Positions 8,595 to 15,225 of a DNA stretch of 16,900 nucleotides are shown piece by piece. A model generated the notes under the pieces. It was not told the origin of the DNA and searched no databases. It saw only the letters and a list, made by a program, of their open reading frames with translations. Source of the stretch: JBKJUK01 sp046590705. GTDB lineage: Bacteria; Acidobacteriota; Thermoanaerobaculia; Gp7-AA8. The first letter of the stretch is position 1, and each line of letters opens with the position of its first letter. The stretch spans positions 1 to 16,900 of the forward strand of contig JBKJUK010000182.1 of the NCBI GenBank assembly GCA_046590705.1, in the 5' to 3' direction. A program made the position numbers and the translations under genes.

Positions 8595-9751
8595 TACTCC
8601 CCCTGCTTCATGTTCGCCGGTGCGATGGTACTGCTGCCAGGAGCAGCGTAGCCTTCGGCAATCTCGTGACCGCCATGGTAATCGACCGTATCAGGACGCC
8701 TGATCTGCGACTGCGGAACAATGCGGTCGCGACGAATCCCGCGGAAGTCCTCGAGAGACTTCCAGCCCTTGTCCTCATTCTTCTCGATGAACTGAGTCAT
8801 CTGCGCGATGAGATTCTTCACGATGGCCGGACCGACGGCATGATCGAGCATCGCTGCTGTGCACACCTGCACCGTTCCGCAACCAAGTAGAAAGTAATTC
8901 AGTGCATGGGCGAAATTAGAGATGCCACCGATTCCCGAAAATTCTTTTTCAGGGAACGCTTGTGAGAGCGAAGCCATTTTTGCAATCGACATCGGAAGAA
9001 TGGCCGGGCCACCAAGTCCACCACTCGACACCAGGCCGTCGACGTTGATTTCGAACTCCAGAGTTTCCGGATCGATCAAAGGCAGGCTGGCGAAGGTGTT
9101 GGATGAAACAACCGCATCCGCGCCGCCCTGAAACGCGCCGCGGGCTTCAGCGACGATGTCGGTGGTGCCAGGGGTCAGCTTTACCCAGACCGGAATGGTG
9201 GCGACTTCCTTCACCACGCGCGTCACGTCAGCGCAGAGCTTTTGGTTCTTCCCGACATTCGCGCCCATGTCCTCGCGATCCATATGTGGACAGGAGAAGT
9301 TGAGTTCGAGTCCATCGGCACCGGCGTTCTGACATTCTCTGGCGAGTGTCTGCCAGTGTTGATGCTCGGTGTCGCTGCCTGAACCGGCCATGATCGAGGC
9401 AATGAGTACTTTGTCGGGGAACTGTCGTTTGATGTTGGAGATGCGCGGAATCCAGGCCTCGAGGGGCTTGTCGGAGATCAGTTCCCAGTTCCAGGACGAG
9501 TGCAGCACCGACGCGGGCATTCTCTTCATCGAAAGCCGCCCGGTGTCGAGTTCAGCACGCAGAAACGTTGTCTTCGGTCCCTTCACGTTCATCACCGGAT
9601 GCATTCCGATGGTCTTGGTCACCACGCCGCCCCAGCCTGATTCGAAAGCGCGAAGAATGTTGCTCTCAGACTCAGTCGGCGGAGCGGATGCGAGGAGGAA
9701 CGGATTATCGAAACGAATCCCGGTGAATGTGACGGAAAGATCTGCGCTCAT
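8594..9751 (-). CDS. preA: Dihydropyrimidine dehydrogenase subunit PreA-like, without the ferredoxin domain
   Basis: This 385-residue FMN TIM-barrel of the dihydroorotate/dihydropyrimidine dehydrogenase family shows GWGGVVTKTIG (39-49), LNFSCPHMDREDMGANVG (150-167), VKLTPGTTDIV (190-200), SSNT (216-219), GLGGPA (245-250) and GIGGI (273-277). It would reduce uracil or thymine to the 5,6-dihydro form, step one of the pathway. E. coli PreA continues into a C-terminal two-[4Fe-4S] module; here the last cysteine is C297 and the remaining 88 residues have none, so that module is absent. Where mammalian DPD has its catalytic cysteine (LACGQ) this protein has valine (ANVGK); E. coli PreA, from memory, also lacks cysteine there. 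GGAG eight bases before the ATG supports the start. No PreT partner is in the window. Confidence 0.88.
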   Translation of the reverse strand: MSADLSVTFTGIRFDNPFLLASAPPTESESNILRAFESGWGGVVTKTIGMHPVMNVKGPKTTFLRAELDTGRLSMKRMPASVLHSSWNWELISDKPLEAWIPRISNIKRQFPDKVLIASIMAGSGSDTEHQHWQTLARECQNAGADGLELNFSCPHMDREDMGANVGKNQKLCADVTRVVKEVATIPVWVKLTPGTTDIVAEARGAFQGGADAVVSSNTFASLPLIDPETLEFEINVDGLVSSGGLGGPAILPMSIAKMASLSQAFPEKEFSGIGGISNFAHALNYFLLGCGTVQVCTAAMLDHAVGPAIVKNLIAQMTQFIEKNEDKGWKSLEDFRGIRRDRIVPQSQIRRPDTVDYHGGHEIAEGYAAPGSSTIAPANMKQGE

Positions 9752-9825
9752 GACTCAGCTCCGATGGGACAACAAACGTTTAAACGAGGGAGAGAAGTGC
9801 TGGGTAAAAGAGTGTGCTCACTCGC

Positions 9826-11298
9826 TCAGGACATCCAGTTCGTTCCTGCCTCACGATTCCATTTCGTCGTGAATTTCTTCGGCTGGGTGAAGAATTCGAT
9901 GGAAGGCTTTCCGGTGATGTCGCCGGTGCCGAACTTCGACTCATTCCATCCGCCGAACGAGAAAGGTTCGCGTGGAACGGGGACTCCCACGTTGACCCCG
10001 ACCATTCCTGCGCTGGCGCGCTCCATGAAGTAGCGGGCCACTCCGCCGCTCTCGGTGTACACCGAGGCAGCGTTGCCGTAGCTGGAGCGATTCTGGACTT
10101 CGAGTGCTTCATCCACGTCGCCAGCGCGAACGATGGCCAGCACCGGACCGAACACTTCCTCCTGTGCGATGCGCATGTCGGGACGGACGTGATCGAGGAT
10201 GGTCGGGCCGACGTAGTATCCGCCTGCTCCTCCCTCTACTACCGGGTTTCGACCATCGAGCAGGAGTGTCGCTCCTGCTTCGATAGCCTCAGCAATATAG
10301 CGCTCGATTCTTTCTCTGGCCTCTCTCGAAATCACCGGCCCGAGAGTGCGACCTGGAACGACAGTCTTCGCGAAGGCGACCATTTTCTCGATGACCGGAT
10401 CGCTCTCGCCCACAGCCACCATGACTGAGGCAGCCATACAACGCTGGCCTGCGCATCCTGACATCGACGCCACCACATTGGTGGAGGTCATTTCCTGGTC
10501 TGCATCGGGCATGACGATAAGGTGATTCTTCGCGCCACCCAGGCAGAGGGCTCGCTTGAGGTTGCTGGTGGCTCGGCGGTAAACGATCTTCGCAACCGAG
10601 GTGGATCCTACGAAGCTCACCGCGTTGATGTCGATGTGATCGCAGATCGCTTCGACGGTCTCGCGACCGCCATGAACGATGTTGAGCACTCCAGGAGGAA
10701 GGCCCGCTTCGGCGAGCAGTTCGGCGATGCGCCTTGCGCTGAGCGGAACGAGTTCGGAAGGTTTGAGGATCATGCAATTGCCGAGTGCCAGTGCATTGGG
10801 GATGGTCCAGTTGGGAACCATGTTCGGGAAGTTGAAGGGTGTGATGGAGGCGACGATCCCGACCGGATATCGCTCGACACGGCATTCGACTCCACGACTG
10901 ACCTCGAGCACTTCGCCTGCGATGAGCTGCGGGAGAGAGCAGGCGAACTCGCAGAGTTCCGCGGACTTGAGGACTTCTGCTTTCGCTTCTGCCGCGATCT
11001 TTCCGTTCTCTTCAGTGACCAGGCTGGCCAGCTCGTCGGCATGCAACTCGAGGAGGGCCTTGTAGCGATAGAAAACCTGCGCGCGTTCTTTGATCGGCGT
11101 GGTGGACCAGCCGGGGAACGCTTTGCGCGCGGCCACAACGGCCATGTCCACGTCCGCGCTACGCGAAAGAGGGACTCGGGAAATCACCTCACCCGAAGCA
11201 GGATTGAACACGTCCTGCATCGGCGCGTCGACGTCTACGAATGCGCCGCCAATGTAATTCTGAACGTCGGCATACTTCAAAGTTTGTAGAGTGCTCAT
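9826..11298 (-). CDS. mmsA: CoA-acylating (methyl)malonate-semialdehyde dehydrogenase
   Basis: This 490-residue aldehyde dehydrogenase carries marks of the MmsA/IolA branch. These are TPFNFPNMVPNW (153-164), the catalytic cysteine C287 in GCAGQRCMAA, and LGGAKNH (253-259) in place of the usual ELGGK, lacking the general-base glutamate as in CoA-dependent members. EVFGPVL and the NYG-like SYGN region are also present. It converts malonate semialdehyde plus CoA and NAD+ to acetyl-CoA, CO2 and NADH, and methylmalonate semialdehyde to propionyl-CoA, the last step for beta-alanine and 3-aminoisobutyrate. AAAGGAG (11307-11313) lies eight bases before the ATG. It is the first gene of the cluster, 74 bases ahead of preA. 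Valine or inositol breakdown are other known roles of the family, but no such genes are nearby. Confidence 0.93.
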   Translation of the reverse strand: MSTLQTLKYADVQNYIGGAFVDVDAPMQDVFNPASGEVISRVPLSRSADVDMAVVAARKAFPGWSTTPIKERAQVFYRYKALLELHADELASLVTEENGKIAAEAKAEVLKSAELCEFACSLPQLIAGEVLEVSRGVECRVERYPVGIVASITPFNFPNMVPNWTIPNALALGNCMILKPSELVPLSARRIAELLAEAGLPPGVLNIVHGGRETVEAICDHIDINAVSFVGSTSVAKIVYRRATSNLKRALCLGGAKNHLIVMPDADQEMTSTNVVASMSGCAGQRCMAASVMVAVGESDPVIEKMVAFAKTVVPGRTLGPVISREARERIERYIAEAIEAGATLLLDGRNPVVEGGAGGYYVGPTILDHVRPDMRIAQEEVFGPVLAIVRAGDVDEALEVQNRSSYGNAASVYTESGGVARYFMERASAGMVGVNVGVPVPREPFSFGGWNESKFGTGDITGKPSIEFFTQPKKFTTKWNREAGTNWMS

Positions 11299-11334
11299 TC
11301 CGGCGACTCCTTTGATTGCTCAGGGAATCGAAGC

Positions 11335-11363
11335 ACTCTATTGGACGATAGGCGCGGAAGCAA
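11335..11363 (-). promoter_or_regulatory. Candidate promoter of the pyrimidine-degradation cluster
   Basis: On the minus strand TTGCTT (11358-11363) and TAGAGT (11335-11340) are separated by 17 bases and placed about 36 bases before the mmsA start. Both boxes are only moderate matches to sigma-70 consensus. No clear operator palindrome adjoins it other than the dispersed repeats further upstream. Confidence 0.3.
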
Positions 11364-11404
11364 CTGTGGGATACAGCGAACTGTCACGACGGGACGAGGT
11401 GTAT

Positions 11405-11452
11405 GGAGCACAGGCAATCCTGCCTGTGACGCTACGCACTGACTTCGAAGGA
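11405..11452 (+). repeat. CACAGGCA palindromic repeat, copy 1
   Basis: The core CACAGGCAATCCTGCCTGTG occupies 11409-11428: eight-base arms CACAGGCA/TGCCTGTG round ATCC. It is preceded by GGAG and followed, after a diverged stretch, by CTGACTTCGAAGG, the same tail as in copies 3 to 5. Confidence 0.8.
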
Positions 11453-11523
11453 CGATTTCGTTCCACGAAACCGAGATGTCTCCTATCGACGCTTCGAGCA
11501 CACGTGCGGACATCGAGCCCTGG

Positions 11524-11571
11524 CCTCGAACTCACTTCTGCGCGTCACAGGCAGGATTGCCTGTGCCACAC
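11524..11571 (-). repeat. CACAGGCA palindromic repeat, copy 2
   Basis: The core lies at 11546-11565 in reverse orientation, identical over all 20 bases to copy 1. The flank reads GTGTGG before the core and GACGCGCAGAAGTGAGTTCG after it, a diverged form of the tail seen in the others. Confidence 0.8.
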
Positions 11572-11594
11572 AATCGCTGTGCTCTCCCGACTGG

Positions 11595-11644
11595 CTCCGA
11601 AGTCATCTGGTCCAGCCACAGGCAGGATTGCCTGTGCTCCACAC
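11595..11644 (-). repeat. CACAGGCA palindromic repeat, copy 3
   Basis: The core lies at 11617-11636 in reverse orientation. Read on the minus strand it has the fullest form of the unit: GTGTGGAG before the core, then GCTGGACCAGATGACTTCGG after it, closely matching copies 4 and 5 about 3.4 kb away. Confidence 0.85.
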
Positions 11645-11665
11645 TGCTGCGGGTAGACTTGTTCG

Positions 11666-11809
11666 ATGGACGAAACCATCAAGCTCCTCGAGCAGGCAAT
11701 TGCAGAACTGCAACTTGCCGAGAAGAACACACGTGCAAAGAGGGCCCTTGCACATATTCGCCGCGCTCTTGCCGTGGTCAATGAGGCTCATCACAACCTG
11801 ACTACGTGA
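11666..11809 (+). CDS. Possible small helical protein, 47 residues
   Basis: An ATG at 11666 opens 47 codons ending in TGA. The frame has a stop just upstream (11654-11656), so this is the only possible ATG. The product begins MDETIKLLEQAIAELQLAEK and continues with ALAHIRRALAVVNEAHH, rich in A, L, E, K and R with hydrophobic residues every three to four positions, as in a two-helix hairpin or short coiled coil. There is no proline, glycine, signal peptide or membrane segment. No Shine-Dalgarno is visible, which lowers confidence. I do not recognise the family. It starts 21 bases after repeat copy 3 and is divergent from mmsA. A chance open frame is the alternative, but its composition is more protein-like than the shadow frames nearby. 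Confidence 0.45.
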   Translation: MDETIKLLEQAIAELQLAEKNTRAKRALAHIRRALAVVNEAHHNLTT

Positions 11810-11850
11810 ATGGATTTGCTTGTAACGCCGTGAGCACGATGCCGTGAACC

Positions 11851-11932
11851 GTAGGGGCGAGCTGCGCTCGCCCGCTCCCTCGGCCGTTCAACGCAATGCA
11901 CCGGAGAGCGGGCGCGCGCAACGCGCCCCTAC
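11851..11932. repeat. MITE-like inverted repeat overlapping the nfo stop codon
   Basis: The left arm at 11851-11877 begins GTAGGGGCGAGCTGCGCTCG. The right arm at 11906-11932 is its inverse, reading GTAGGGGCGCGTTGCGCGCG from the outside. The outer nine bases and inner eight match exactly, the middle with a few changes; each arm contains a smaller palindrome. The 28-base centre codes for nothing. GTAGGGGCG-ended elements are, to my recollection, dispersed in many bacterial genomes. The TAG that ends nfo (11929-11931) belongs to the right end of the element, so its insertion or decay may have set the nfo C-terminus. The long stem may also end the nfo transcript. Confidence 0.75.
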
Positions 11933-12873
11933 ACACTCGATGGTGCGACTCGGCCTGATGGCAGGACTGGCTGCGTGGTGAGCGACCGTAGTTTTCCGAG
12001 ATTCCTGATGTCGGACAGATTGTCTTCCGGCTTCGGAGTTTCAAGAATCTTGGGGATGCCGCGGAAGCGCTCATCGTTGAGGATGAAGCCGAATGCTTCG
12101 AGGCCGATCTCGCCTTCGCCGATGTGTGTGTGACGGTCGACACGGGAGCCGAGACCTTTCTTCGAGTCGTTGAGATGGAAGGCTCCGACATTTTCGAGGC
12201 CAACCTCGGACAGGAGCTCGTCGATGGTTCTCTGATAACCATCGTATGTGCGAATGTCATAACCGGCGGCGAAGATGTGACAGGTGTCGACGCACACTCC
12301 CAGTCGCGAGGCATCGTCGACCAGCCGAAGCATGGTCCCGAGCTCAGCGAATGAGCAGCCGAGGCAGCTTCCCTGTCCGGCGGAGGTCTCCAGTAGAATC
12401 GGAACACTGCAGTCCGTTGTCAGGGAGTGAACGCGATCGATCGAACGTGCGATCAGCTCGACTCCGGCACTCGCCCCTGCGCCTACATGTGCACCAGGGT
12501 GCAGGACCACGGCCTGCGCACCGAGTTGCTCCGCGCGCAGGAGTTCGTCGACCAGTCCGTGAATCGATCGTTCATGCACTTCAGGATTCGCCGCGCAGAG
12601 ATTGATCAGGTACGACGAGTGAACCAGCAGCGGTCCGGTTCCCCAGCCAGCCCGGGCCTGAGCGAAGGTATTGCATTCCTCCTCGGTGAGCGGCTTTGCG
12701 TTCCATTGGCTGGCATTTTTGGAGAACAACCCTAGCGCGCTGGCGCCGATGGCAGTCCCCCGCTCGAAGATTGTCGGCAGCCCGCCTTTCGAGGAGACGT
12801 GGGCCCCGAGGTAGTCGAGCGCCGGGTCGTGGTAACGAAATCTCTCGTGATGCACGGGGAGCGGAACGGGCAT
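11929..12873 (-). CDS. nfo: Endonuclease IV (AP endonuclease)
   Basis: This 314-residue TIM-barrel has all nine metal ligands of E. coli Nfo recognisable in order: H85 (VHSSYLIN), H125 (LHPGAHVG), E162 (LETSAGQGS), D196 and H199 (VDTCHIFAAGYD), H233 (HLNDSKKGLGS), D246 and H248 (RVDRHTHIG) and E278 (ILETPK). It cleaves DNA 5' of abasic sites and some oxidised bases in base excision repair, using three zinc ions. It is about 25 residues longer than usual: some 20 at the N-terminus before YLGAHVSS, and a short tail (about VLPSGRVAPSSV) whose last codons run into the inverted repeat. No Shine-Dalgarno supports the ATG; a GTG at codon 7 is an alternative. It starts 16 bases after the SH3-TonB gene and ends that operon. 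Confidence 0.96.
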   Translation of the reverse strand: MPVPLPVHHERFRYHDPALDYLGAHVSSKGGLPTIFERGTAIGASALGLFSKNASQWNAKPLTEEECNTFAQARAGWGTGPLLVHSSYLINLCAANPEVHERSIHGLVDELLRAEQLGAQAVVLHPGAHVGAGASAGVELIARSIDRVHSLTTDCSVPILLETSAGQGSCLGCSFAELGTMLRLVDDASRLGVCVDTCHIFAAGYDIRTYDGYQRTIDELLSEVGLENVGAFHLNDSKKGLGSRVDRHTHIGEGEIGLEAFGFILNDERFRGIPKILETPKPEDNLSDIRNLGKLRSLTTQPVLPSGRVAPSSV

Positions 12874-12889
12874 GTGGCCGGCCGCTATT

Positions 12890-13930
12890 TCAGTCGAGCC
12901 GGTAATTCACGGTGACTGTGTAGTAGACCTCGATGGGTCTGCCCTGGTAGGTGGCCGGTCGAAATCTCCAGCGCTCGACTGCTTCGCGCGCCGCTTCGCC
13001 GAGACCGTAGGGCTGGTCCTTGAGGATCTCCAGATTTGAAAGTGTTCCATCGCGACGAACGATGCCGCGAATGAGCACTAGTCCGTCTACGCGTGCGCGT
13101 CTGGCAGCGGACGGATAACGGGGGGAGGTGCGGGTCAGCACCTCCGGCTGTGTTCCGCCTGAAGGGACGGCTGGATAGACCGAATCACCACGTTCCCTCT
13201 CTTCAGTTTCCGCTCGCTGCTCGGCCAGCTCCGGTTCGCTCGGCGAAGGCTCCGCTTCGGCCATTGAGGAGGCGGTGGATGTCTCTTCGGGGAGTGGAGA
13301 TTCACCAGTGGAGGTGGTCGGTTCTGCTGCTGCGGCGACCTCGAGCTGTGCCGCAGCGGCGGAGGAGATGTTGATGGCGTCGATCTCCACGTAGCCGATG
13401 TCGCCGCCAGCATCGATGGCGTAGAAGTCGTGGTCACGGGTGTAGACGCGCACCTTGGTGTCCGCCTTGAGTTCGCCGACGACGGGGTAGAAGATCCCCG
13501 GCCCTGAGAAAAGTGCTGCGGCTTTTTCGACTTCTCCGTCGAGCGGCGGGAGTTTCCGGATTGCGGCCAGGCGGGTGATCCGCCGCTGATGCTCGGCCTC
13601 GCCCTCGAGTGCAGCACGCTCTGCCCAACCTTGAAGGCCGCCGGAATTCTGCACGCGCACCCATGCTCCCTGATCTTCGAGCAGACGCACACTCTGTCCG
13701 CGCGAGGCTGTGGTGAGAACTGCAGCCTTGGCACTTGGCTCAGTGCGGATTCGAAGTTTGGTGGGGACCACGTAAAGCTTCTGATCTGCGGAAGGCTCAG
13801 CGCCTGGACGCGACTTCACCGCAGTGAGAATCAGTCCGATCAGCGAGAAGAAGATCACTGCGAGGACAATCACGATGAGCAGACCTTTTCTGCTCGAGCG
13901 CGGCGGTGGTGGTGTCGGTGTGGCGACCAT
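12890..13930 (-). CDS. Membrane-anchored SH3-TonB C-terminal domain protein
   Basis: The 346-residue protein has a proline-rich cytoplasmic start (TPTPPPPRSSRKG) and one membrane helix at about 17-38 (LLIVIVLAVIFFSLIGLIL). A bacterial SH3-like domain follows at 51-108 (LYVVPTKLRIRTEPS to GWAERAAL), with a second, weaker one at about 140-186. After an acidic, Ser/Pro/Glu-rich linker (190-262) comes a TonB C-terminal domain at 263-346 (SPRYPSAARRARVDGLVLIRGIV, then WRFRPATYQGRPIEV). The topology places both SH3 domains and the TonB domain in the periplasm, where SH3 modules may bind peptidoglycan and TonB domains contact outer-membrane receptors. No ExbB/ExbD genes are near, so energy transduction is unproven. 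Its ATG lies two bases after the argF stop, implying co-transcription. Function is inferred from domains only. Confidence 0.85.
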   Translation of the reverse strand: MVATPTPPPPRSSRKGLLIVIVLAVIFFSLIGLILTAVKSRPGAEPSADQKLYVVPTKLRIRTEPSAKAAVLTTASRGQSVRLLEDQGAWVRVQNSGGLQGWAERAALEGEAEHQRRITRLAAIRKLPPLDGEVEKAAALFSGPGIFYPVVGELKADTKVRVYTRDHDFYAIDAGGDIGYVEIDAINISSAAAAQLEVAAAAEPTTSTGESPLPEETSTASSMAEAEPSPSEPELAEQRAETEERERGDSVYPAVPSGGTQPEVLTRTSPRYPSAARRARVDGLVLIRGIVRRDGTLSNLEILKDQPYGLGEAAREAVERWRFRPATYQGRPIEVYYTVTVNYRLD

Positions 13931-13932
13931 GG

Positions 13933-14865
13933 TCAGCGCGGTCTGGAATCTTTCATGAGATGAAACATGATGGCTTTCTGCACATGCAGTCGATTCTCGG
14001 CCTGGTCGTAGATCACCGACTGTTTGGAATCGACCACGTCCGCTGACACTTCTTCACCGCGATGCGCCGGCAGACAGTGCATGAAGATGGCGTCTTTCTT
14101 TGCCAATCCCATGACCTTTTGATCGACCATCCAGCCGTCGAAGTCGCGAACGCGCTTTTCGGCCTCGTCTTCCTGACCCATCGAAGCCCAGACGTCGGTT
14201 TCAATGATGTCGGCATCCTTTGCTGCTTCCTCGATGGAGTTGGTGACCAGGATCCTGGTGCCTGCCAGATCGGCATCGGCCTGCGCTCGAGCCAGAACTG
14301 CCGCATCTGGTTCGTAGCCACCGGGTGCGGCCACGGCGATGTCCATGCCGACCTTGGACGCGCCGAACATCAGCGAGTGAGCCATGTTGTTCCCGTCGCC
14401 GATGTAGGCGATCTTGCGGCCTTTGAGGTCGCCGAATTTTTCCCAGGCTGTGAAGTAATCAGTGAGTCCCTGACATGGATGCAGCAGGTCCGTGAGCCCG
14501 TTGATTACAGGAATCGATGCGTACTGCGCGAGTTCGGTGACGGTTTTGTGGGCAAAAGTACGAGCCATGATTCCGTCCAGGTAGCGGGAGAGGACCTTGG
14601 CGGTGTCGTAGATGGTTTCACCGCGGCCCAGCTGAATGTCGCGGGCTGAAAGAAACAGGGCGTGGCCGCCGAGCTGGTACATGCCGACTTCGAACGAAAC
14701 GCGGGTGCGTGTCGACGATTTCTCGAAGATCATTCCCAGCGTCTTGCCCGCAAGAGATGTGCGGAACTTCTCCGGGTTGGCTTTCATTTCCTTTGCGGTG
14801 TCGAACAGTTCAGCGACGTCCGCCGCCGAGTAGTCGTGAATGGATACCAGATCTTTATGTTTCAA
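13933..14865 (-). CDS. argF: Ornithine carbamoyltransferase
   Basis: This 310-residue enzyme shows the carbamoyl-phosphate motif SSTRTR (50-55), HPCQ (129-132), the ornithine-side DVWASMG (224-230) and HCLPAHRG (263-270) with the catalytic cysteine C264. It makes citrulline from ornithine and carbamoyl phosphate in cytosolic arginine biosynthesis. The open frame extends upstream to 14964, but that part is repeat DNA with no family likeness. A TTG at 14865 gives the expected start MKHKDLVSIHDYS and has AGGAG seven bases before it, so it is preferred. The gene leads a tight group with the SH3-TonB gene (two-base gap) and nfo. No other arginine gene is in the window. Catabolic OTC or acetyl/succinyl-ornithine variants are less likely given the plain HCLPAH form. 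Confidence 0.95.
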   Translation of the reverse strand: MKHKDLVSIHDYSAADVAELFDTAKEMKANPEKFRTSLAGKTLGMIFEKSSTRTRVSFEVGMYQLGGHALFLSARDIQLGRGETIYDTAKVLSRYLDGIMARTFAHKTVTELAQYASIPVINGLTDLLHPCQGLTDYFTAWEKFGDLKGRKIAYIGDGNNMAHSLMFGASKVGMDIAVAAPGGYEPDAAVLARAQADADLAGTRILVTNSIEEAAKDADIIETDVWASMGQEDEAEKRVRDFDGWMVDQKVMGLAKKDAIFMHCLPAHRGEEVSADVVDSKQSVIYDQAENRLHVQKAIMFHLMKDSRPR

Positions 14866-14872
14866 GCAGGGG

Positions 14873-14877
14873 CTCCT
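14873..14877 (-). promoter_or_regulatory. Ribosome binding site fixing a TTG start for argF
   Basis: AGGAG on the minus strand lies seven bases before TTG (14865-14863). There is no ATG or GTG near this position that would give the family N-terminus. Confidence 0.75.
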
Positions 14878-14901
14878 GAAGGTGCGTCGATGTCGGCGCG
14901 T

Positions 14902-14907
14902 ATTGTA
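14902..14907 (-). promoter_or_regulatory. Candidate -10 box for argF
   Basis: TACAAT on the minus strand lies 36 bases before the TTG start. The -35 region is not convincing. The box sits just before the first GC-rich repeat block, so the repeats lie immediately upstream of the argF promoter. Confidence 0.3.
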
Positions 14908-14928
14908 AGGGAAGTGTCGTCGGGAAGG

Positions 14929-14967
14929 CGGGCCCGGGGCCGGGGCCGGAGTCGAGCGGCGCATTCA
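14929..14967 (+). repeat. GC-rich GGGGCC block A
   Basis: The block contains GGGCCCGGGGCCGGGGCCGG and ends AGTCGAGCGGCGCATTCA. It is the left half of the first compound repeat unit; palindromic repeat copy 4 follows after about 15 bases. Confidence 0.7.
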
Positions 14968-14982
14968 CGATCGGTGGGGACA

Positions 14983-15029
14983 GTGGAGCACAGGCAATCC
15001 TGCTGTGACTGGACCAGCTGACGTTGAAG
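14983..15029 (+). repeat. CACAGGCA palindromic repeat, copy 4 (core shortened by one base)
   Basis: GTGGAG precedes a 19-base core at 14989-15007 in which the right arm reads TGCTGTG instead of TGCCTGTG, breaking the perfect stem. The tail ACTGGACCAGCTGACGTTGA matches copy 5. Confidence 0.8.
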
Positions 15030-15030
15030 T

Positions 15031-15070
15031 CGGGCCGGGGGCCGGAGGCCGGAGTCGGATGGCGCATTCA
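15031..15070 (+). repeat. GC-rich GGGGCC block B
   Basis: The block contains CGGGCCGGGGGCCGGAGGCC and ends GAGTCGGATGGCGCATTCA. It is the left half of the second compound unit, about 100 bases after block A and clearly related to it. Confidence 0.7.
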
Positions 15071-15082
15071 AGGGGAAAGAAT

Positions 15083-15129
15083 GTGGAGCACAGGCAATCC
15101 TGCCTGTGACTGGACCAGCTGACTTCGAA
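15083..15129 (+). repeat. CACAGGCA palindromic repeat, copy 5
   Basis: GTGGAG, the perfect 20-base core at 15089-15108, then ACTGGACCAGCTGACTTCGA. This is the copy closest to the apparent consensus. Confidence 0.85.
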
Positions 15130-15144
15130 AGCCCGTCTGATGAA

Positions 15145-15166
15145 CGCAGAACGCAGAACTCAGAAC
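15145..15166 (+). repeat. Short tandem repeat, seven-base unit
   Basis: Three consecutive units CGCAGAA, CGCAGAA, CTCAGAA stand between repeat copy 5 and the dinB leader. It is a minor microsatellite-like tract and could vary in copy number. Confidence 0.6.
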
Positions 15167-15225
15167 GATGAAGTAAGAAAAAAAGCCGGCGACGATATTC
15201 TTCCAGTGCTCGAAAATTCTTCGCG

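Larger units (their letters stand above)
11299..11665. other. Repeat-rich gap upstream of mmsA
   Basis: The 367 bases between mmsA and the possible small gene hold the mmsA leader, a candidate promoter and three copies of one palindromic repeat (one in plus, two in minus orientation). The short open frames here run through the repeats and are not believable genes. Confidence 0.7.

Noticed and set aside
7821..8651. Plus-strand open frame of 276 codons
   Set aside because: Antisense shadow of the aminotransferase, whose PLP motifs are complete on the other strand.
9806..9823. Short stem GAGTG/CACTC followed by TTTT on the minus strand, just after mmsA
   Set aside because: Only five base pairs and four T; too weak to call a terminator, and preA follows 74 bases after mmsA in the same direction, so read-through is expected.
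10522..11289. Plus-strand open frame of 255 codons
   Set aside because: Antisense shadow of the semialdehyde dehydrogenase; no domain likeness.
11405..11644. Three similar repeats close together, as in a CRISPR array
   Set aside because: Orientations are mixed and spacings unequal (137 and 71 bases between core starts), flanks are shared and not unique, and there are no cas genes.
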